From: Pseudoroseomonas cervicalis
GTDB taxonomy: Bacteria; Pseudomonadota; Alphaproteobacteria; Acetobacterales; Acetobacteraceae
NCBI RefSeq assembly: GCF_030818485.1
Contig: NZ_JAUTAJ010000004.1
Span: 1,033,001 to 1,097,000, forward strand
Reading direction: 5' to 3'
DNA length: 64,000 nt
A program made the position numbers and the translations under genes. How positions within the stretch are numbered: the first letter of the stretch is position 1; each line of letters starts with the position of its first letter. A model generated the notes under the pieces. The model searched no databases. It saw nothing but the letters and a program-made list of their open reading frames with translations, and was not told where the DNA came from. This document shows positions 32,194 through 41,800 of the stretch, piece after piece.

Positions 32194-32565
32194 GGCCGGG
32201 CAGCTTTGCCGCGCCGCGCATCGCACCGCAACAAAAGCCTGCGCCATGCCGGGGCCCGCGGCGGCGGCGGAAACCGGCCTGGCCGGGGGCCGCCGCCGCC
32301 GGGAGGCTGGCAAGTCCGGCCCAGCCGAGGTAAGGGCTGCGGCGGCCCGACAGGCCGATGCTCCGCGCGGCCCGCCCGCCACCGGCAGGGCCCCGCCGGA
32401 CGCGACGCCCGGGCTCCGGCCCCGCCGGGTTGCCGCGTCTTCATGTCGCCTTTATAGCCGTCCCGACGCCCGAGAGGTTCTTCGCCTTGGCCAGTATCGC
32501 CCCCCCTCCCCGACGCTTCCGCCAACCCCGCCATCGCGGCCCAGGCCGAGATCCTGGCGCGGCCG
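32194..32565. other. Intergenic region between the Pat-like gene and tkt
   Basis: 372 bases between divergent genes. It must hold both promoters but no consensus element stands out. The segment from 32487 reads as coding-like: TTG at 32487 with GAGAGG at 32472-32477 ten bases upstream, a C7 tract at 32500-32506, then 59 bases in the tkt frame with no stop (giving [17 protein letters not shown] before the tkt start). This suggests an N-terminal extension of tkt interrupted by a one-base indel. Confidence 0.5.
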
Positions 32566-34530
32566 ATGACCGAGAACCGGCGGATGGCCGACGCCATCCG
32601 GGCGCTGGCCATCGACGCGGTGGAGAAGGCCAAATCCGGCCATCCCGGCATGCCGATGGGCATGGCCGATGCGGCGACGGTGCTGTTCACCAAATTCCTC
32701 AAGCATGACGCGGCCGATCCGCGCTGGGCCGATCGCGACCGCTTCGTGCTCTCGGCCGGCCATGGCTCGATGCTGCTCTATGCCTGGCTGCATCTCTCCG
32801 GCCATGCCGGCATGGGCATCGAGGACATCAAGCAGTTCCGCCAGCTGCATTCGGTGGCCGCCGGCCATCCGGAATTCGGCGAGCACCCGGCGATCGAGAC
32901 CACCACCGGCCCGCTCGGCCAGGGGCTGGCCAACGCCGTCGGCATGGCGCTGGCCGAGCGCCATCTGGCGGCGCGCTTCGGCAAGAGCCTGGTCGACCAC
33001 CGCACCTGGGTGATCGCCGGCGATGGCTGCCTGATGGAGGGCATCAGCCACGAGGCCGCCTCCATCGCCGGCCACTTCAAGCTGTCGAAGCTGACCGTGC
33101 TGTGGGATGACAACGGCATCTGCATCGATGGCGATGTCGGGCTGACCAGCTCGGATGACGTGCTGAAGCGTTTTCTTTCGTATGGCTGGGCGGTGAAGCG
33201 GGTCGACGGGCACAACCCGGCCGAGGTGGAGAAGGCGCTGGAGGCGGCGACGCGCTCGAAGAAGCCGACCATCATCGCCTGCCGCACCATCATCGGCTTC
33301 TCCGCCCCCAGCAAGGCGGGCACCGCCGGCAGCCATGGCAGCCCGCTGGGCGGGCCGGAGGCCAGCGCCGCCAAGGAGGCGCTGGGCTGGACCGCCGGCC
33401 CCTTCGAGGTTCCGGCCGAGATCAAGGCCGCCTGGGAGGCCGCCGGCCGCCGCAGCGCCGGCACCCGCCGCTCCTGGCTGAAGCGCCTGGCCAACCACCC
33501 GCAGAAGGCCGAGTTCGAGCGCGCCATGGCCGGCAAGCTGCCGGAGGGCTGGCACGAGGCCGCCGCCGCCTATCGCGCCAAGCTGGCCGAGGACAAGCCG
33601 AAGATCGCCAGCCGCGTGGCCAGCCAGCGGGCGCTGGAGGTGCTGGTGCCGGCCATCCCGGAGATGATCGGCGGCTCGGCCGACCTCACCGGCTCGAACA
33701 ACACCAACGTCAAGGGCATCCCCGTGCTGACGCCGGCCAATTACGCCGGCCGCTATGTGCATTGGGGCATCCGCGAGCATGGCATGGCAGCCGCGATGAA
33801 CGGCATGGCGCTGCATGGCGGCACCATTCCCTATTCGGGCACCTTCCTGGTCTTCGCAGATTATCTGCGCCCGTCGCTGCGCCTCGCGGCCCTGATGCGC
33901 CAGCGCGTCATCCATGTGCTGACGCATGACAGCATCGGCCTCGGCGAGGATGGCCCGACCCACCAGCCGGTGGAGACCCTGGCCAGCCTGCGCGCCATCC
34001 CCAACCTCTATGTCTTCCGCCCGGCGGATGCGATGGAGACGGCGGAGTGCTGGGAGATCGCGGTGGCCCGCGCCGATGGCCCGGCCGTGCTGGCGCTGTC
34101 GCGGCAGAACCTGCCGGCGCTGCGCGCCGAGGCGGGCGAGAACAAATCGGCCCGCGGCGGCTATGTGCTGGCCGAGGCCTCCGGCCCGCGCCGCGCGACG
34201 CTGATCGCCACCGGCTCCGAGGTGCAGCTGGCGATGGCCGCGCGCGAGACGCTGGAGGCCGAGGGCATCCCGACCGCCGTGGTCTCGCTGCCCTGCTGGG
34301 AGCTGTTCGCGCTGCAGGATGAGAGCTACCGCGCGGCCGTGCTGGGCGATGCGCCCCGCATCGGCATCGAGGCGGCGCTGCCCTTCGGCTGGGACCGCTG
34401 GCTCGGCAGTGATGCAACCTTCATCGGCATGACGGGGTTCGGTGCCTCGGCACCGGCCGAGGATCTCTATCGCCACTTCGGCATCACGGCGGATGCCGCG
34501 GTGGCCGCTGTCAAGCGCAAGCTGGGCTGA
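32566..34530 (+). CDS. tkt: Transketolase
   Basis: Thiamine-diphosphate enzyme that moves two-carbon units between sugar phosphates in the pentose phosphate or Calvin-type cycle. The 654-residue product begins [20 protein letters not shown], matching the usual start of Tkt. It contains [45 protein letters not shown], and the cofactor motif [13 protein letters not shown]...DDN. It also has [41 protein letters not shown] and [16 protein letters not shown]. No ribosome-binding site precedes the ATG at 32566, and an in-frame extension upstream suggests the true start may lie further 5'. It is the first gene of tkt-gap-pgk. Confidence 0.95.
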   Translation: MTENRRMADAIRALAIDAVEKAKSGHPGMPMGMADAATVLFTKFLKHDAADPRWADRDRFVLSAGHGSMLLYAWLHLSGHAGMGIEDIKQFRQLHSVAAGHPEFGEHPAIETTTGPLGQGLANAVGMALAERHLAARFGKSLVDHRTWVIAGDGCLMEGISHEAASIAGHFKLSKLTVLWDDNGICIDGDVGLTSSDDVLKRFLSYGWAVKRVDGHNPAEVEKALEAATRSKKPTIIACRTIIGFSAPSKAGTAGSHGSPLGGPEASAAKEALGWTAGPFEVPAEIKAAWEAAGRRSAGTRRSWLKRLANHPQKAEFERAMAGKLPEGWHEAAAAYRAKLAEDKPKIASRVASQRALEVLVPAIPEMIGGSADLTGSNNTNVKGIPVLTPANYAGRYVHWGIREHGMAAAMNGMALHGGTIPYSGTFLVFADYLRPSLRLAALMRQRVIHVLTHDSIGLGEDGPTHQPVETLASLRAIPNLYVFRPADAMETAECWEIAVARADGPAVLALSRQNLPALRAEAGENKSARGGYVLAEASGPRRATLIATGSEVQLAMAARETLEAEGIPTAVVSLPCWELFALQDESYRAAVLGDAPRIGIEAALPFGWDRWLGSDATFIGMTGFGASAPAEDLYRHFGITADAAVAAVKRKLG

Positions 34531-34581
34531 GCGGGGCGCCTGCCCCCTTCGCCTGTTACGGGAAAGACGAGGAAAGACACC

Positions 34582-35598
34582 ATGGCTGTGAAGGTCGCGA
34601 TCAACGGGTTCGGGCGTATCGGTCGCCTCGTGCTGCGCGCCGCCTGCGAGAGCGGGCGCGACGATGTCGAGTTCGTTGCCATCAACGACCTGGGCTCCGT
34701 CGAGGCGAACGCGCATCTGTTCCGCTATGACAGCGTGCATGGCCGCTTCCCCGGCGAGGTGATCGTCGAGGGCGACAGCATCACCATCAAGGCCCATGGC
34801 AAGACCTGGGGCCCGATCAAGGTGACGGCCGAGCGCGACCCGACCAAGCTGAAGTGGGACGGCGTCGACATCGCCGCCGAGTGCACCGGCATCTTCACCG
34901 CGCGCGAGAAGGCGCAGGTGCTGCTCGGCACCGGCGCGCGCAAGGTGCTGATCTCGGCCCCCGGCGAGGGCGCCGACAAGACCATCGTCTATGGCGTCAA
35001 CCACAAGACGCTGACGGCCGAGGACAAGATCGTCTCCAACGCCTCCTGCACCACCAACTGCCTGGCGCCGGTCGCCAAGGTGCTGCACGAGAAGTTCGGC
35101 ATCGAGCGCGGCTACATGGTCACCATCCACGCCTATACGGGTGACCAGAACACCGTCGACACGCTGCACAAGGACCTCCACCGCGCCCGCGCCGCGGCGG
35201 TCTCGGCCATCCCGACCTCGACCGGTGCCGCCAAGGCCGTGGGCCTGGTGCTGCCGGAGCTGAAGGGCAAGCTGGACGGCACCGCCATCCGCATCCCGAC
35301 GCCGAATGTCTCGCTGGTCTCCCTCGACTTCGTGCCCTCCAAGACCGGGCTGACGAAGGAGGAGATCAACACGGCGATCAAGGCGGCGGCCGAGGGCGAG
35401 CTGAAGGGCATCCTGGGCTACAGCACCGAGAAGCTGGTCAGCATCGACTTCAACCACAACCCGGCTTCCTCGACCTTCGACGCCACACAGACCCAGGTGG
35501 TCGATGGCGCCCTGGTGCGCGTGATGTCCTGGTACGACAATGAGTGGGGCTTCTCCAACCGCATGTCGGACACCGCCGCCTATCTCGGCAAGCTCTGA
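34582..35598 (+). CDS. gap: Glyceraldehyde-3-phosphate dehydrogenase, type I
   Basis: 338-residue NAD(P)-dependent enzyme of glycolysis/gluconeogenesis. The Rossmann motif [17 protein letters not shown] opens the protein, [12 protein letters not shown] carries the catalytic Cys, and [40 protein letters not shown] and [13 protein letters not shown] are characteristic. GAGGAAAG lies about 8 bases before the ATG. It lies 51 bases after tkt and 13 bases before pgk in the same operon. Confidence 0.97.
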   Translation: MAVKVAINGFGRIGRLVLRAACESGRDDVEFVAINDLGSVEANAHLFRYDSVHGRFPGEVIVEGDSITIKAHGKTWGPIKVTAERDPTKLKWDGVDIAAECTGIFTAREKAQVLLGTGARKVLISAPGEGADKTIVYGVNHKTLTAEDKIVSNASCTTNCLAPVAKVLHEKFGIERGYMVTIHAYTGDQNTVDTLHKDLHRARAAAVSAIPTSTGAAKAVGLVLPELKGKLDGTAIRIPTPNVSLVSLDFVPSKTGLTKEEINTAIKAAAEGELKGILGYSTEKLVSIDFNHNPASSTFDATQTQVVDGALVRVMSWYDNEWGFSNRMSDTAAYLGKL

Positions 35599-35611
35599 GC
35601 GGGGCGCGGCC

Positions 35612-36808
35612 ATGGCCCGGTTCCGGACGCTCGACCAGCTCGACCCCGCCGGCAAGCGGGTCCTGCTGCGCGCCGACCTGAACGTGCCGGTGCGCGACGG
35701 TCAGATCAGCGACCGCACGCGCATCGAGCGCCTCGCCCCCACCATCCGCGAGCTGGCGGAGAAGGGCGGGCGCGTCATCGTGCTCAGCCATTTCGACCGG
35801 CCGAAGGGCAAGCGGGTGCCGGAGATGTCGCTGAAGCCGATGGCCGAGGCGCTCTCCGCCACGCTGGGCCGGCCCGTCGCCTTCGCCGATGACTGCATCG
35901 GCGCGGTGGCGGAAGCCGCCGTCGCGGCGCTCAAGGATGGCGACATCCTGGTGCTGGAGAACACGCGCTACCACGCCGGGGAGGAGAAGAACGACCCGGC
36001 GCTGGTCGACGCGCTGGCCAAACTGGGAGACGTGTTCGTCAACGACGCCTTCTCCGCCGCGCATCGCGCGCATGCCTCGACCGAGGGCGTGGCGCACAAG
36101 CTGCCTTCCTATGCCGGGCGGCTGATGCAGGCGGAGCTGGAGGCGCTGGATGCGGCGCTGGGCAATCCGGCGCGGCCGCTGGTGGCCATCGTCGGCGGCG
36201 CCAAGGTCAGCACCAAGCTCGACCTGCTGGGCAACCTGTCGAAGAAGGTGAATGTGCTGGTCATCGGCGGTGCCATGGCCAACACCTTCCTCGCCGCCCA
36301 GGGCAAGTTCATGGGCAAGTCGCTGCAGGAAGCGGAGATGCACGGCACGGCGCTGCGCATCCTCGACGAGGCCAAGGCGGCGGGCTGCGAGGTGCTGCTG
36401 CCGGAAGACCTGGTGGTGGCCGAGGCGTTTGCCGCCAATGCCCCCAACCGCACCGTCTCGGTCGACAATGTGCCCGAGGGCATGATGGCGCTCGATGTCG
36501 GGCCGCAGACCGTGGCCGCCGTCGAGTCGCGGCTGAAGCGGGCCTCCACCCTGGTGTGGAACGGTCCCTTCGGCGCCTTCGAGATACCGCCCTTCGATAC
36601 CGCGACCGTGCAGGTGGCGCAGACCGCGGCGGGGCTCACCACCTCGGCCGGGCTGAAGACCATCGGCGGCGGCGGCGACACCGTCTCGGCCCTGCGCCAT
36701 GCGGGCGTTGCCGACCGCATGACCTATGTCTCCTCGGCCGGCGGCGCCTTCCTCGAATGGCTCGAGGGCAAGACGCTGCCGGGTGTGGCGGTGCTGCAGG
36801 AAGGCTGA
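35612..36808 (+). CDS. pgk: Phosphoglycerate kinase
   Basis: 398-residue glycolytic kinase that transfers phosphate between 1,3-bisphosphoglycerate and ADP. Family blocks are [115 protein letters not shown] and [13 protein letters not shown]. The start at 35612 ([16 protein letters not shown]) follows the gap stop by 13 bases; an in-frame ATG further upstream lies inside gap. A strong terminator follows, closing the operon. Confidence 0.97.
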   Translation: MARFRTLDQLDPAGKRVLLRADLNVPVRDGQISDRTRIERLAPTIRELAEKGGRVIVLSHFDRPKGKRVPEMSLKPMAEALSATLGRPVAFADDCIGAVAEAAVAALKDGDILVLENTRYHAGEEKNDPALVDALAKLGDVFVNDAFSAAHRAHASTEGVAHKLPSYAGRLMQAELEALDAALGNPARPLVAIVGGAKVSTKLDLLGNLSKKVNVLVIGGAMANTFLAAQGKFMGKSLQEAEMHGTALRILDEAKAAGCEVLLPEDLVVAEAFAANAPNRTVSVDNVPEGMMALDVGPQTVAAVESRLKRASTLVWNGPFGAFEIPPFDTATVQVAQTAAGLTTSAGLKTIGGGGDTVSALRHAGVADRMTYVSSAGGAFLEWLEGKTLPGVAVLQEG

Positions 36809-36838
36809 GGCGCGGCGCGCCACTGGCCGGATGATCCG

Positions 36839-36867
36839 AGGCCGGGGCCCACGCCCCGGCCTTTTTT
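36839..36867 (+). terminator. Rho-independent terminator of the tkt-gap-pgk operon
   Basis: AGGCCGGGGC (36839-36848) pairs perfectly with GCCCCGGCCT (36853-36862), loop CCAC, followed by T6 (36862-36867). Confidence 0.9.
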
Positions 36868-37010
36868 CATGGGCGCCCTCCGACTCGCGCCCCCTGCCCT
36901 CGCCTCATCGGATGACCCGAGGCCCCGCCGGGAAATCCCGGGTCAAGGGGTGGCGCTGCGCCGGACATGGCTCCACATTCCGCCGGACTCTCAAACGAGG
37001 AGACGCTGCG

Positions 37011-38444
37011 ATGTATCAGGACGTCCTGCTCCATATCGACGGCCAGTGGCGCGCCGCGACCGGCGGCCGCACCATTCCCGTGCTGAACCCGGCGACCGAG
37101 GAGGTGATCGGCACCGTCCCGCATGCCAGCCAGGCCGATATGGACGAGGCGCTGGCCGCGGCCGAGCGCGGCTTCGCCACCTGGCGCAAGGTCTCGGCCT
37201 ATGAGCGCTCCAAGCTGATGCGCAAGGCGGCCGATCTGCTGCGCTCGCGCGCCGACAGCATCGCGAAGCTGATGACGCTGGAGCAGGGCAAGCCGCTGCC
37301 GGAAGCGAAGATGGAGGTGCTGGCCGGCGCCGACATCATCGACTGGTTCGCCGAGGAAGCCCGCCGCGCCTATGGCCGCGTCATCCCGGCCCGTGGCGAG
37401 GGCATCTACCAGCTGGTGGTGAAGGAGCCGGTCGGCCCCGTCGCCGCCTTCACCCCCTGGAACTTCCCGATCAACCAGGTGGTGCGCAAGCTCTCCGCGG
37501 CGCTGGCCACCGGCTGCTCGATCATCGTCAAGGCGCCGGAGGAGACCCCGGCCTCCCCGGCCGAGCTGATCCGCTGCTTCATCGATGTCGGCCTGCCGCA
37601 GGGCGTGGTCGGGCTGCTCTATGGCGTGCCCGCCGAGATCTCCTCCTACCTGATCCCGCACCCGACCATCCGGAAGGTGACCTTCACCGGCTCGACCCCG
37701 GTGGGCAAGCATCTGGCGGAGCTGGCCGGCAAGCACATGAAGCGCGCCACGATGGAGCTGGGCGGCCATGCCCCGGCCATCGTGTTCGACGACGCCGATG
37801 TCGAGGTGGCGAGCAAGACGCTGGCCACCAGCAAGTTCCGCAATGCCGGCCAGGTCTGCGTCTCCCCCACCCGCTTCCTGGTGCAGGAGAAGGTGTTCGA
37901 CCAGTTCGTCGAGAAGTTCACCGCCTATGCCAAATCGGTGAAGGTCGGCAACGGCTTGGAAGAGGGCACCCAGATGGGCCCGCTGGCCAATGACCGGCGC
38001 ATCCCGGCCATGGAGGCGCTGATCGGCGACGCCACCCAGAAGGGCGCCGAGCTGCGCGCCGGCGGCAGTCGCATCGGCAACAAGGGCTATTTCTTCGAGC
38101 CCACCGTGCTGACCGGCCTGACCCGTGAGATGCGCGCCATGAACGAGGAGCCCTTCGGCCCGCTCGCCCTGATGGTGCCGTTCCGCGATTTCGACGAGGT
38201 GGTGGAGGAGGCGAACCGCCTGCCCTTCGGCCTCGCGGCCTACGCCTTCACCCGCTCGGCCAAGACGGCGAACGCCATCGCCAGCCAGGTCGAGAGCGGC
38301 ATGATGACGATCAACCATCTGGGCCTGGCCCTGCCGGAAGTGCCCTTTGGCGGCATCAAGGACAGCGGCTATGGCTCGGAAGGCGGTTCGGAGGCGATCG
38401 AGGCCTATCTGAACACCAAATTCGTGACCCAGGCCGGGCTGTAA
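37011..38444 (+). CDS. gabD: NAD(P)-dependent succinate-semialdehyde dehydrogenase-type aldehyde dehydrogenase
   Basis: 477-residue aldehyde dehydrogenase. Cofactor and catalytic motifs are [54 protein letters not shown] (catalytic Glu), [17 protein letters not shown] (catalytic Cys), [13 protein letters not shown], and [15 protein letters not shown] at the end. The overall pattern is closest to GabD/SSADH, converting succinate semialdehyde to succinate, but related ALDHs (glutarate or glycolaldehyde types) share it. AACGAGGAG lies upstream of the ATG at 37011. It stands alone after the pgk terminator with its own leader of about 140 bases. Confidence 0.88.
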   Translation: MYQDVLLHIDGQWRAATGGRTIPVLNPATEEVIGTVPHASQADMDEALAAAERGFATWRKVSAYERSKLMRKAADLLRSRADSIAKLMTLEQGKPLPEAKMEVLAGADIIDWFAEEARRAYGRVIPARGEGIYQLVVKEPVGPVAAFTPWNFPINQVVRKLSAALATGCSIIVKAPEETPASPAELIRCFIDVGLPQGVVGLLYGVPAEISSYLIPHPTIRKVTFTGSTPVGKHLAELAGKHMKRATMELGGHAPAIVFDDADVEVASKTLATSKFRNAGQVCVSPTRFLVQEKVFDQFVEKFTAYAKSVKVGNGLEEGTQMGPLANDRRIPAMEALIGDATQKGAELRAGGSRIGNKGYFFEPTVLTGLTREMRAMNEEPFGPLALMVPFRDFDEVVEEANRLPFGLAAYAFTRSAKTANAIASQVESGMMTINHLGLALPEVPFGGIKDSGYGSEGGSEAIEAYLNTKFVTQAGL

Positions 38445-38466
38445 GCCCGGCCCCGGGGAGGCATTG

Positions 38467-38520
38467 GGGGGAGGCTCCGGCCTCCCCCGCCGTCACGCCG
38501 CGGCGGCGCTGCCGCCGCGG
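38467..38520. terminator. Two tandem GC-rich hairpins between gabD and the CBS-domain gene
   Basis: GGGGGAGGC (38467-38475) pairs with GCCTCCCCC (38480-38488), and CCGCGGCGGC (38498-38507) pairs with GCCGCCGCGG (38511-38520). Both stems are perfect with 4- and 3-base loops. There is no T-tract, so they are candidate transcription barriers between convergent genes. Confidence 0.5.
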
Positions 38521-38602
38521 GACCGGCCAGGGCGCCCGGCGCGCCCGGCCGCAGGACCGGAGAGGACGAGCGCCAGGCCCGCCGCCACCCCGTTGCCGCC
38601 GC

Positions 38603-39907
38603 CTAGCCGCCCGTCGCCTGCTCGCGGCTGGCCAGCACCTTGTCGACGCGGCGGCCATCCATGTCGATGATCTCGAAGCGCCAGCCGGACCAGACGATGC
38701 GGTCGCCCTCGCGCGGCACGCGGTGCAGCAGCGCCAGCATCAGCCCGGCCACGGTGTGGTAGCTGCCCTCGGCCGGCAGCTCCGGCAGGTCCAGCCGCGC
38801 CTTCAGCTCGTCGCTGGGCAGCATGCCGTCCAGCAGCAGGCTGCCATCATGGCGCTCCACCACATCGCCGCCCGCGGCCGGCACCGCCACCGGCCCCAGC
38901 TCGCCGACGATCGCCTCCAGCAGGTCGGAGGCGGTGACCACCCCCTCGAAGCTGCCATACTCGTCCATCACCAGCGCGATGCCGATCGGGTCGGCGCGCA
39001 GCCGCTCCAGCGCGGAGAGCGCCGAGAGGCTGTCCGGCAGGATCATCGGCTGGCGCATGGCGGCGGCCATGTCGAGCGGCCCGCCGGCCAGCAGCTGGTC
39101 CAGCAGATCCTTGGCCGCCACCACGCCGACGACATGGTCGATGCGCCGCTCGGCCACCACGAAGCGGGTCACCGGGCTGCTGCGCACGCGGCTGGCCACA
39201 TCCTCCTGCGCCGCGCCGCGCTCCAGCCACTCCACCTCGGTGCGCGGCGTCATCAGCGCGCGCACCGGCTTGTCGGCCAGGCGCAGCACGCGCTCGATCA
39301 TGTGCCGCTCCTCGGTCTCCAGCGCGCCGGCCTCGGCGCCCTCGGCGACCGCGGCCTTGACCTCCTCCTCGGTGATGGTCGCCGAGATCGGGCGGGAGGC
39401 GCCGAGCAGCCCCAGCACCAGGGCGGAGGAGCGCGACAGCAGCCAGACCATCGGCGCGGCGACGCGCGACAGCAGCGACATGGGCGGCGCCACCAGCACC
39501 GCGACCGCCTCCGGATTGCGCAGCGCCAGCTGCTTCGGCACCAGCTCGCCCAGGATCAGCGAGGCATAGGTGATGCCGATGACCACGATGCCGAGCGCGA
39601 TCTGCCCGGCATAGGCCTCCAGCCCCGGCACCCCGGCCAGCACGCCCCCCAGCCGCTGCGCCAGTCCCTGGCCGGCGAAGGCGCCGGCCAGCACGCCGAC
39701 CAGGGTGATGCCGACCTGCACGGTGGGCAGGAAGCGCTGCGGGTCCTCGGTCAGCGCCAGCGCCGCGCCGGCGCCGGCCCGCCCGGCCCGCTGCATGCCC
39801 AGCAGCCGCACCCGGCGCGAGGAGACGAGGGCCAGTTCGCTCATGGCGAAGACACCGTTGAGCAGCACCAGAAGCAGGATCACGGCGAGCTCGAGCGCGA
39901 CACCCAT
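38603..39907 (-). CDS. CNNM/CorC-type CBS-domain membrane protein
   Basis: 434-residue inner-membrane protein of the hemolysin-III-like/CorC group, proposed to export or regulate divalent cations. An N-terminal DUF21 domain with about four hydrophobic segments (MGVALELAVILLLVLLNGVF, VQVGITLVGVLAGAFAG, GIVVIGITYASLILGELVPK) is followed by ITEEEVKAAVAEGAEAG. A CBS pair (ALMTPRTEVEWLERG, VMDEYGSFEGVVTASDLLEA) and the C-terminal CorC_HlyC domain (YHTVAGLMLALLHRVPREGD) complete it. The order of domains is complete and no truncation is seen. It diverges from the glycosyltransferase-like gene. Confidence 0.88.
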   Translation of the reverse strand: MGVALELAVILLLVLLNGVFAMSELALVSSRRVRLLGMQRAGRAGAGAALALTEDPQRFLPTVQVGITLVGVLAGAFAGQGLAQRLGGVLAGVPGLEAYAGQIALGIVVIGITYASLILGELVPKQLALRNPEAVAVLVAPPMSLLSRVAAPMVWLLSRSSALVLGLLGASRPISATITEEEVKAAVAEGAEAGALETEERHMIERVLRLADKPVRALMTPRTEVEWLERGAAQEDVASRVRSSPVTRFVVAERRIDHVVGVVAAKDLLDQLLAGGPLDMAAAMRQPMILPDSLSALSALERLRADPIGIALVMDEYGSFEGVVTASDLLEAIVGELGPVAVPAAGGDVVERHDGSLLLDGMLPSDELKARLDLPELPAEGSYHTVAGLMLALLHRVPREGDRIVWSGWRFEIIDMDGRRVDKVLASREQATGG

Positions 39908-40099
39908 CTGTGGAAAATCTCCTTGTGGCGTAGCCCGTTCGGGCGGGGCGGAGCAGCGTTGCCTGGCCGGGTTCTAGGGCAGCTCTGCCACAGGGTCACG
40001 CCCCATGGCCCCATTCCTGCCATCAAGCGGTCGATCCCCTGCCGCATCGAGCGGGCAGAACAGCCGCATCCGACAGGCCCGTAACCCGGACTCGGCACG

Positions 40100-41785
40100 A
40101 TGAATGCACAGGCTCCCCATCCGGTTGTGACCGAAAGCCCGCTCGCCGCGCCCATGGCGCGGCGGGGTGCGGCGCGTGCCGCCGCGCCGGGGCCCGCCTG
40201 GCGGCTGGCCACGCTGCTGCTGCCCGCCCTGGCGCAGCCGCTGCTGTGGTGGCCGGCCGCGCTGGCGGAAGGCTGGCCGGCCCTCTGGCCCTGGGCGCTG
40301 GCCGGCGCCTCGCTGGGCGGCCTGCTGACGGCGCTGGCGCTGCGCGACGGCGCGGCGCTGCGCGGCGAGGCGCGGCTGGCGCTCGGCCTGCTGGCGCAGC
40401 TGCTGGGCGCCGCCTGGCTGGCCTCGGCGGGGGCGGAGCAGGCGCTGCTCTGGCTGCTGCTGCAGGCCGCCGGCAGCCTAGTGCTGCTCTACCAGGCGCG
40501 GCTGCTGGCCGATGCGCGGGGGCTGCGCTGCCACCGCCGGCGCTGGCCGGCCCTCGATGGCTCGCTGGCGCGGCCGCTGCCCAAGGTGTCGCTGCACCTG
40601 ATCAGTCATGACGCGCCGCCGGCGGTGATGCGCGACACGCTGGACCGGCTGGCCGAGCTCGACTACCCGGCCTTCGAGGTGCTGGTGGTCGACAGCAGCG
40701 AGGCCCCGGCGCGCTGGGAGAAGGTGGCGGAGCATGTCGCCCGCCTCGGCCCGCGCTTCCGCTTCTTCCAGATCGGCGCCTGCCCGCAGGCGGCGCGCGG
40801 CTTCGCGCTGCGCGAGACGGCGCCGGACGCGCTGGCCATCGGCCTGGTCGAGCCCGGCTGCCGGGTGCGGCCGGACTGGCTGCGCCGCGGCATGCCCTTC
40901 CTGCAGGCGCGGCTCGGCCTCGGCTATGTGCAGGCGGCGCAGGCGGTGCCGGGCGCAGAGGCCGGGCTGGCGCAGCGCCTGGCGCATGCCGCCGATGAAG
41001 GCGCCTGGACCCTGCCCCGCCAGGCCGCCAATGAGCATTGCGCGGCGCGGCTGCGCCCCTCCCTCGCGCTGATCCGCGCCGAGGCGCTGCGCCTGGCCGG
41101 CGGCTGGGACGCGGCGGCGCCGGAGCCGGTGGCCGAGCTCGGCCTGCGGCTGCTGCGCCAGGGCTGGGACAGCGCCGCGCTGGCCGAGCCGATGGGCGAG
41201 GCCCCTGCCCAGGCGGTGCCGCCCGCCGGCCTCGGCCATGCGCTGCGGCGCCATGCCGATGTGCTGTTCCGCCCCTGGCATCGCGGCCTGGCGGTGGGCC
41301 AGCGCCGGCATCTGCTGGCGCCCGCCCTGCAGGTGGCGGCCGAGGCGCTGTGGGCCGGCGCCGCCCTGGCGGCGCTGGCGGTCACGCTGGGGCTGCTGGC
41401 GGCGCGCGATGGCAGCGCCGCGCCGCTGCTGCCCTTCGCCCTGCTGGCGCTGGCCCTGCCGGCGGCGATGGCCGGCCGGGCGCTGCTGCTGGCGCCGCGC
41501 GGGCTGCGCGGCCTGGCGGCGGTGGCGGCGCTGGCCGGGCTGGCGCAGCGCGGGCCGGATGCGGCGGCGGCGCTGCTGGGCCTGTCCAGCCCGCGCGGCC
41601 GCTGGCGCGGCCTGGGCAGCCAGGCCGGCACCTTCCTGGCGCTCGCCCTGCTGGCCCTGCCCTTCTCGGCCGGCTGGGCCGGGCTGCTGGCGGGCTTCGC
41701 CCTGCCGGCGCTGGCCGCGCTGGCGCTGTGGGCCCGGGCGCGCCGCGCCACCGGCCTCGCTTCCTGGCGCCACCGCGCCGGCTGA
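40100..41785 (+). CDS. Cellulose-synthase-like membrane glycosyltransferase, probably catalytically degenerate
   Basis: 561-residue membrane protein laid out like a processive GT2 enzyme. Four N-terminal hydrophobic segments (about residues 35-135) precede a cytosolic GT-A-like domain (about 155-390), followed by at least four C-terminal segments. The domain opens with PKVSLHLISHDAPPAVM and DTLDRLAELDYPAFEVLVVDSS, which match the BcsA-type start. However, the position of the metal-binding D-x-D reads GLVEPGCRVRPDWLRRG where active relatives have D-A-D before V-x-P-D-W-L. No Q-x-x-R-W box is found before the C-terminal helices; RRHADVLFRPWHRG occupies the place. It is therefore likely a pseudo-enzyme or an unusual transferase. 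No polysaccharide genes are adjacent. Confidence 0.7.
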   Translation: MNAQAPHPVVTESPLAAPMARRGAARAAAPGPAWRLATLLLPALAQPLLWWPAALAEGWPALWPWALAGASLGGLLTALALRDGAALRGEARLALGLLAQLLGAAWLASAGAEQALLWLLLQAAGSLVLLYQARLLADARGLRCHRRRWPALDGSLARPLPKVSLHLISHDAPPAVMRDTLDRLAELDYPAFEVLVVDSSEAPARWEKVAEHVARLGPRFRFFQIGACPQAARGFALRETAPDALAIGLVEPGCRVRPDWLRRGMPFLQARLGLGYVQAAQAVPGAEAGLAQRLAHAADEGAWTLPRQAANEHCAARLRPSLALIRAEALRLAGGWDAAAPEPVAELGLRLLRQGWDSAALAEPMGEAPAQAVPPAGLGHALRRHADVLFRPWHRGLAVGQRRHLLAPALQVAAEALWAGAALAALAVTLGLLAARDGSAAPLLPFALLALALPAAMAGRALLLAPRGLRGLAAVAALAGLAQRGPDAAAALLGLSSPRGRWRGLGSQAGTFLALALLALPFSAGWAGLLAGFALPALAALALWARARRATGLASWRHRAG

Positions 41786-41800
41786 GCCGGCGGGCGGGCC

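Noticed and set aside
32452..35655. 1067-codon minus-strand frame opposite tkt and gap
   Set aside because: Shadow frame; the plus strand encodes transketolase and GAPDH with catalytic motifs.
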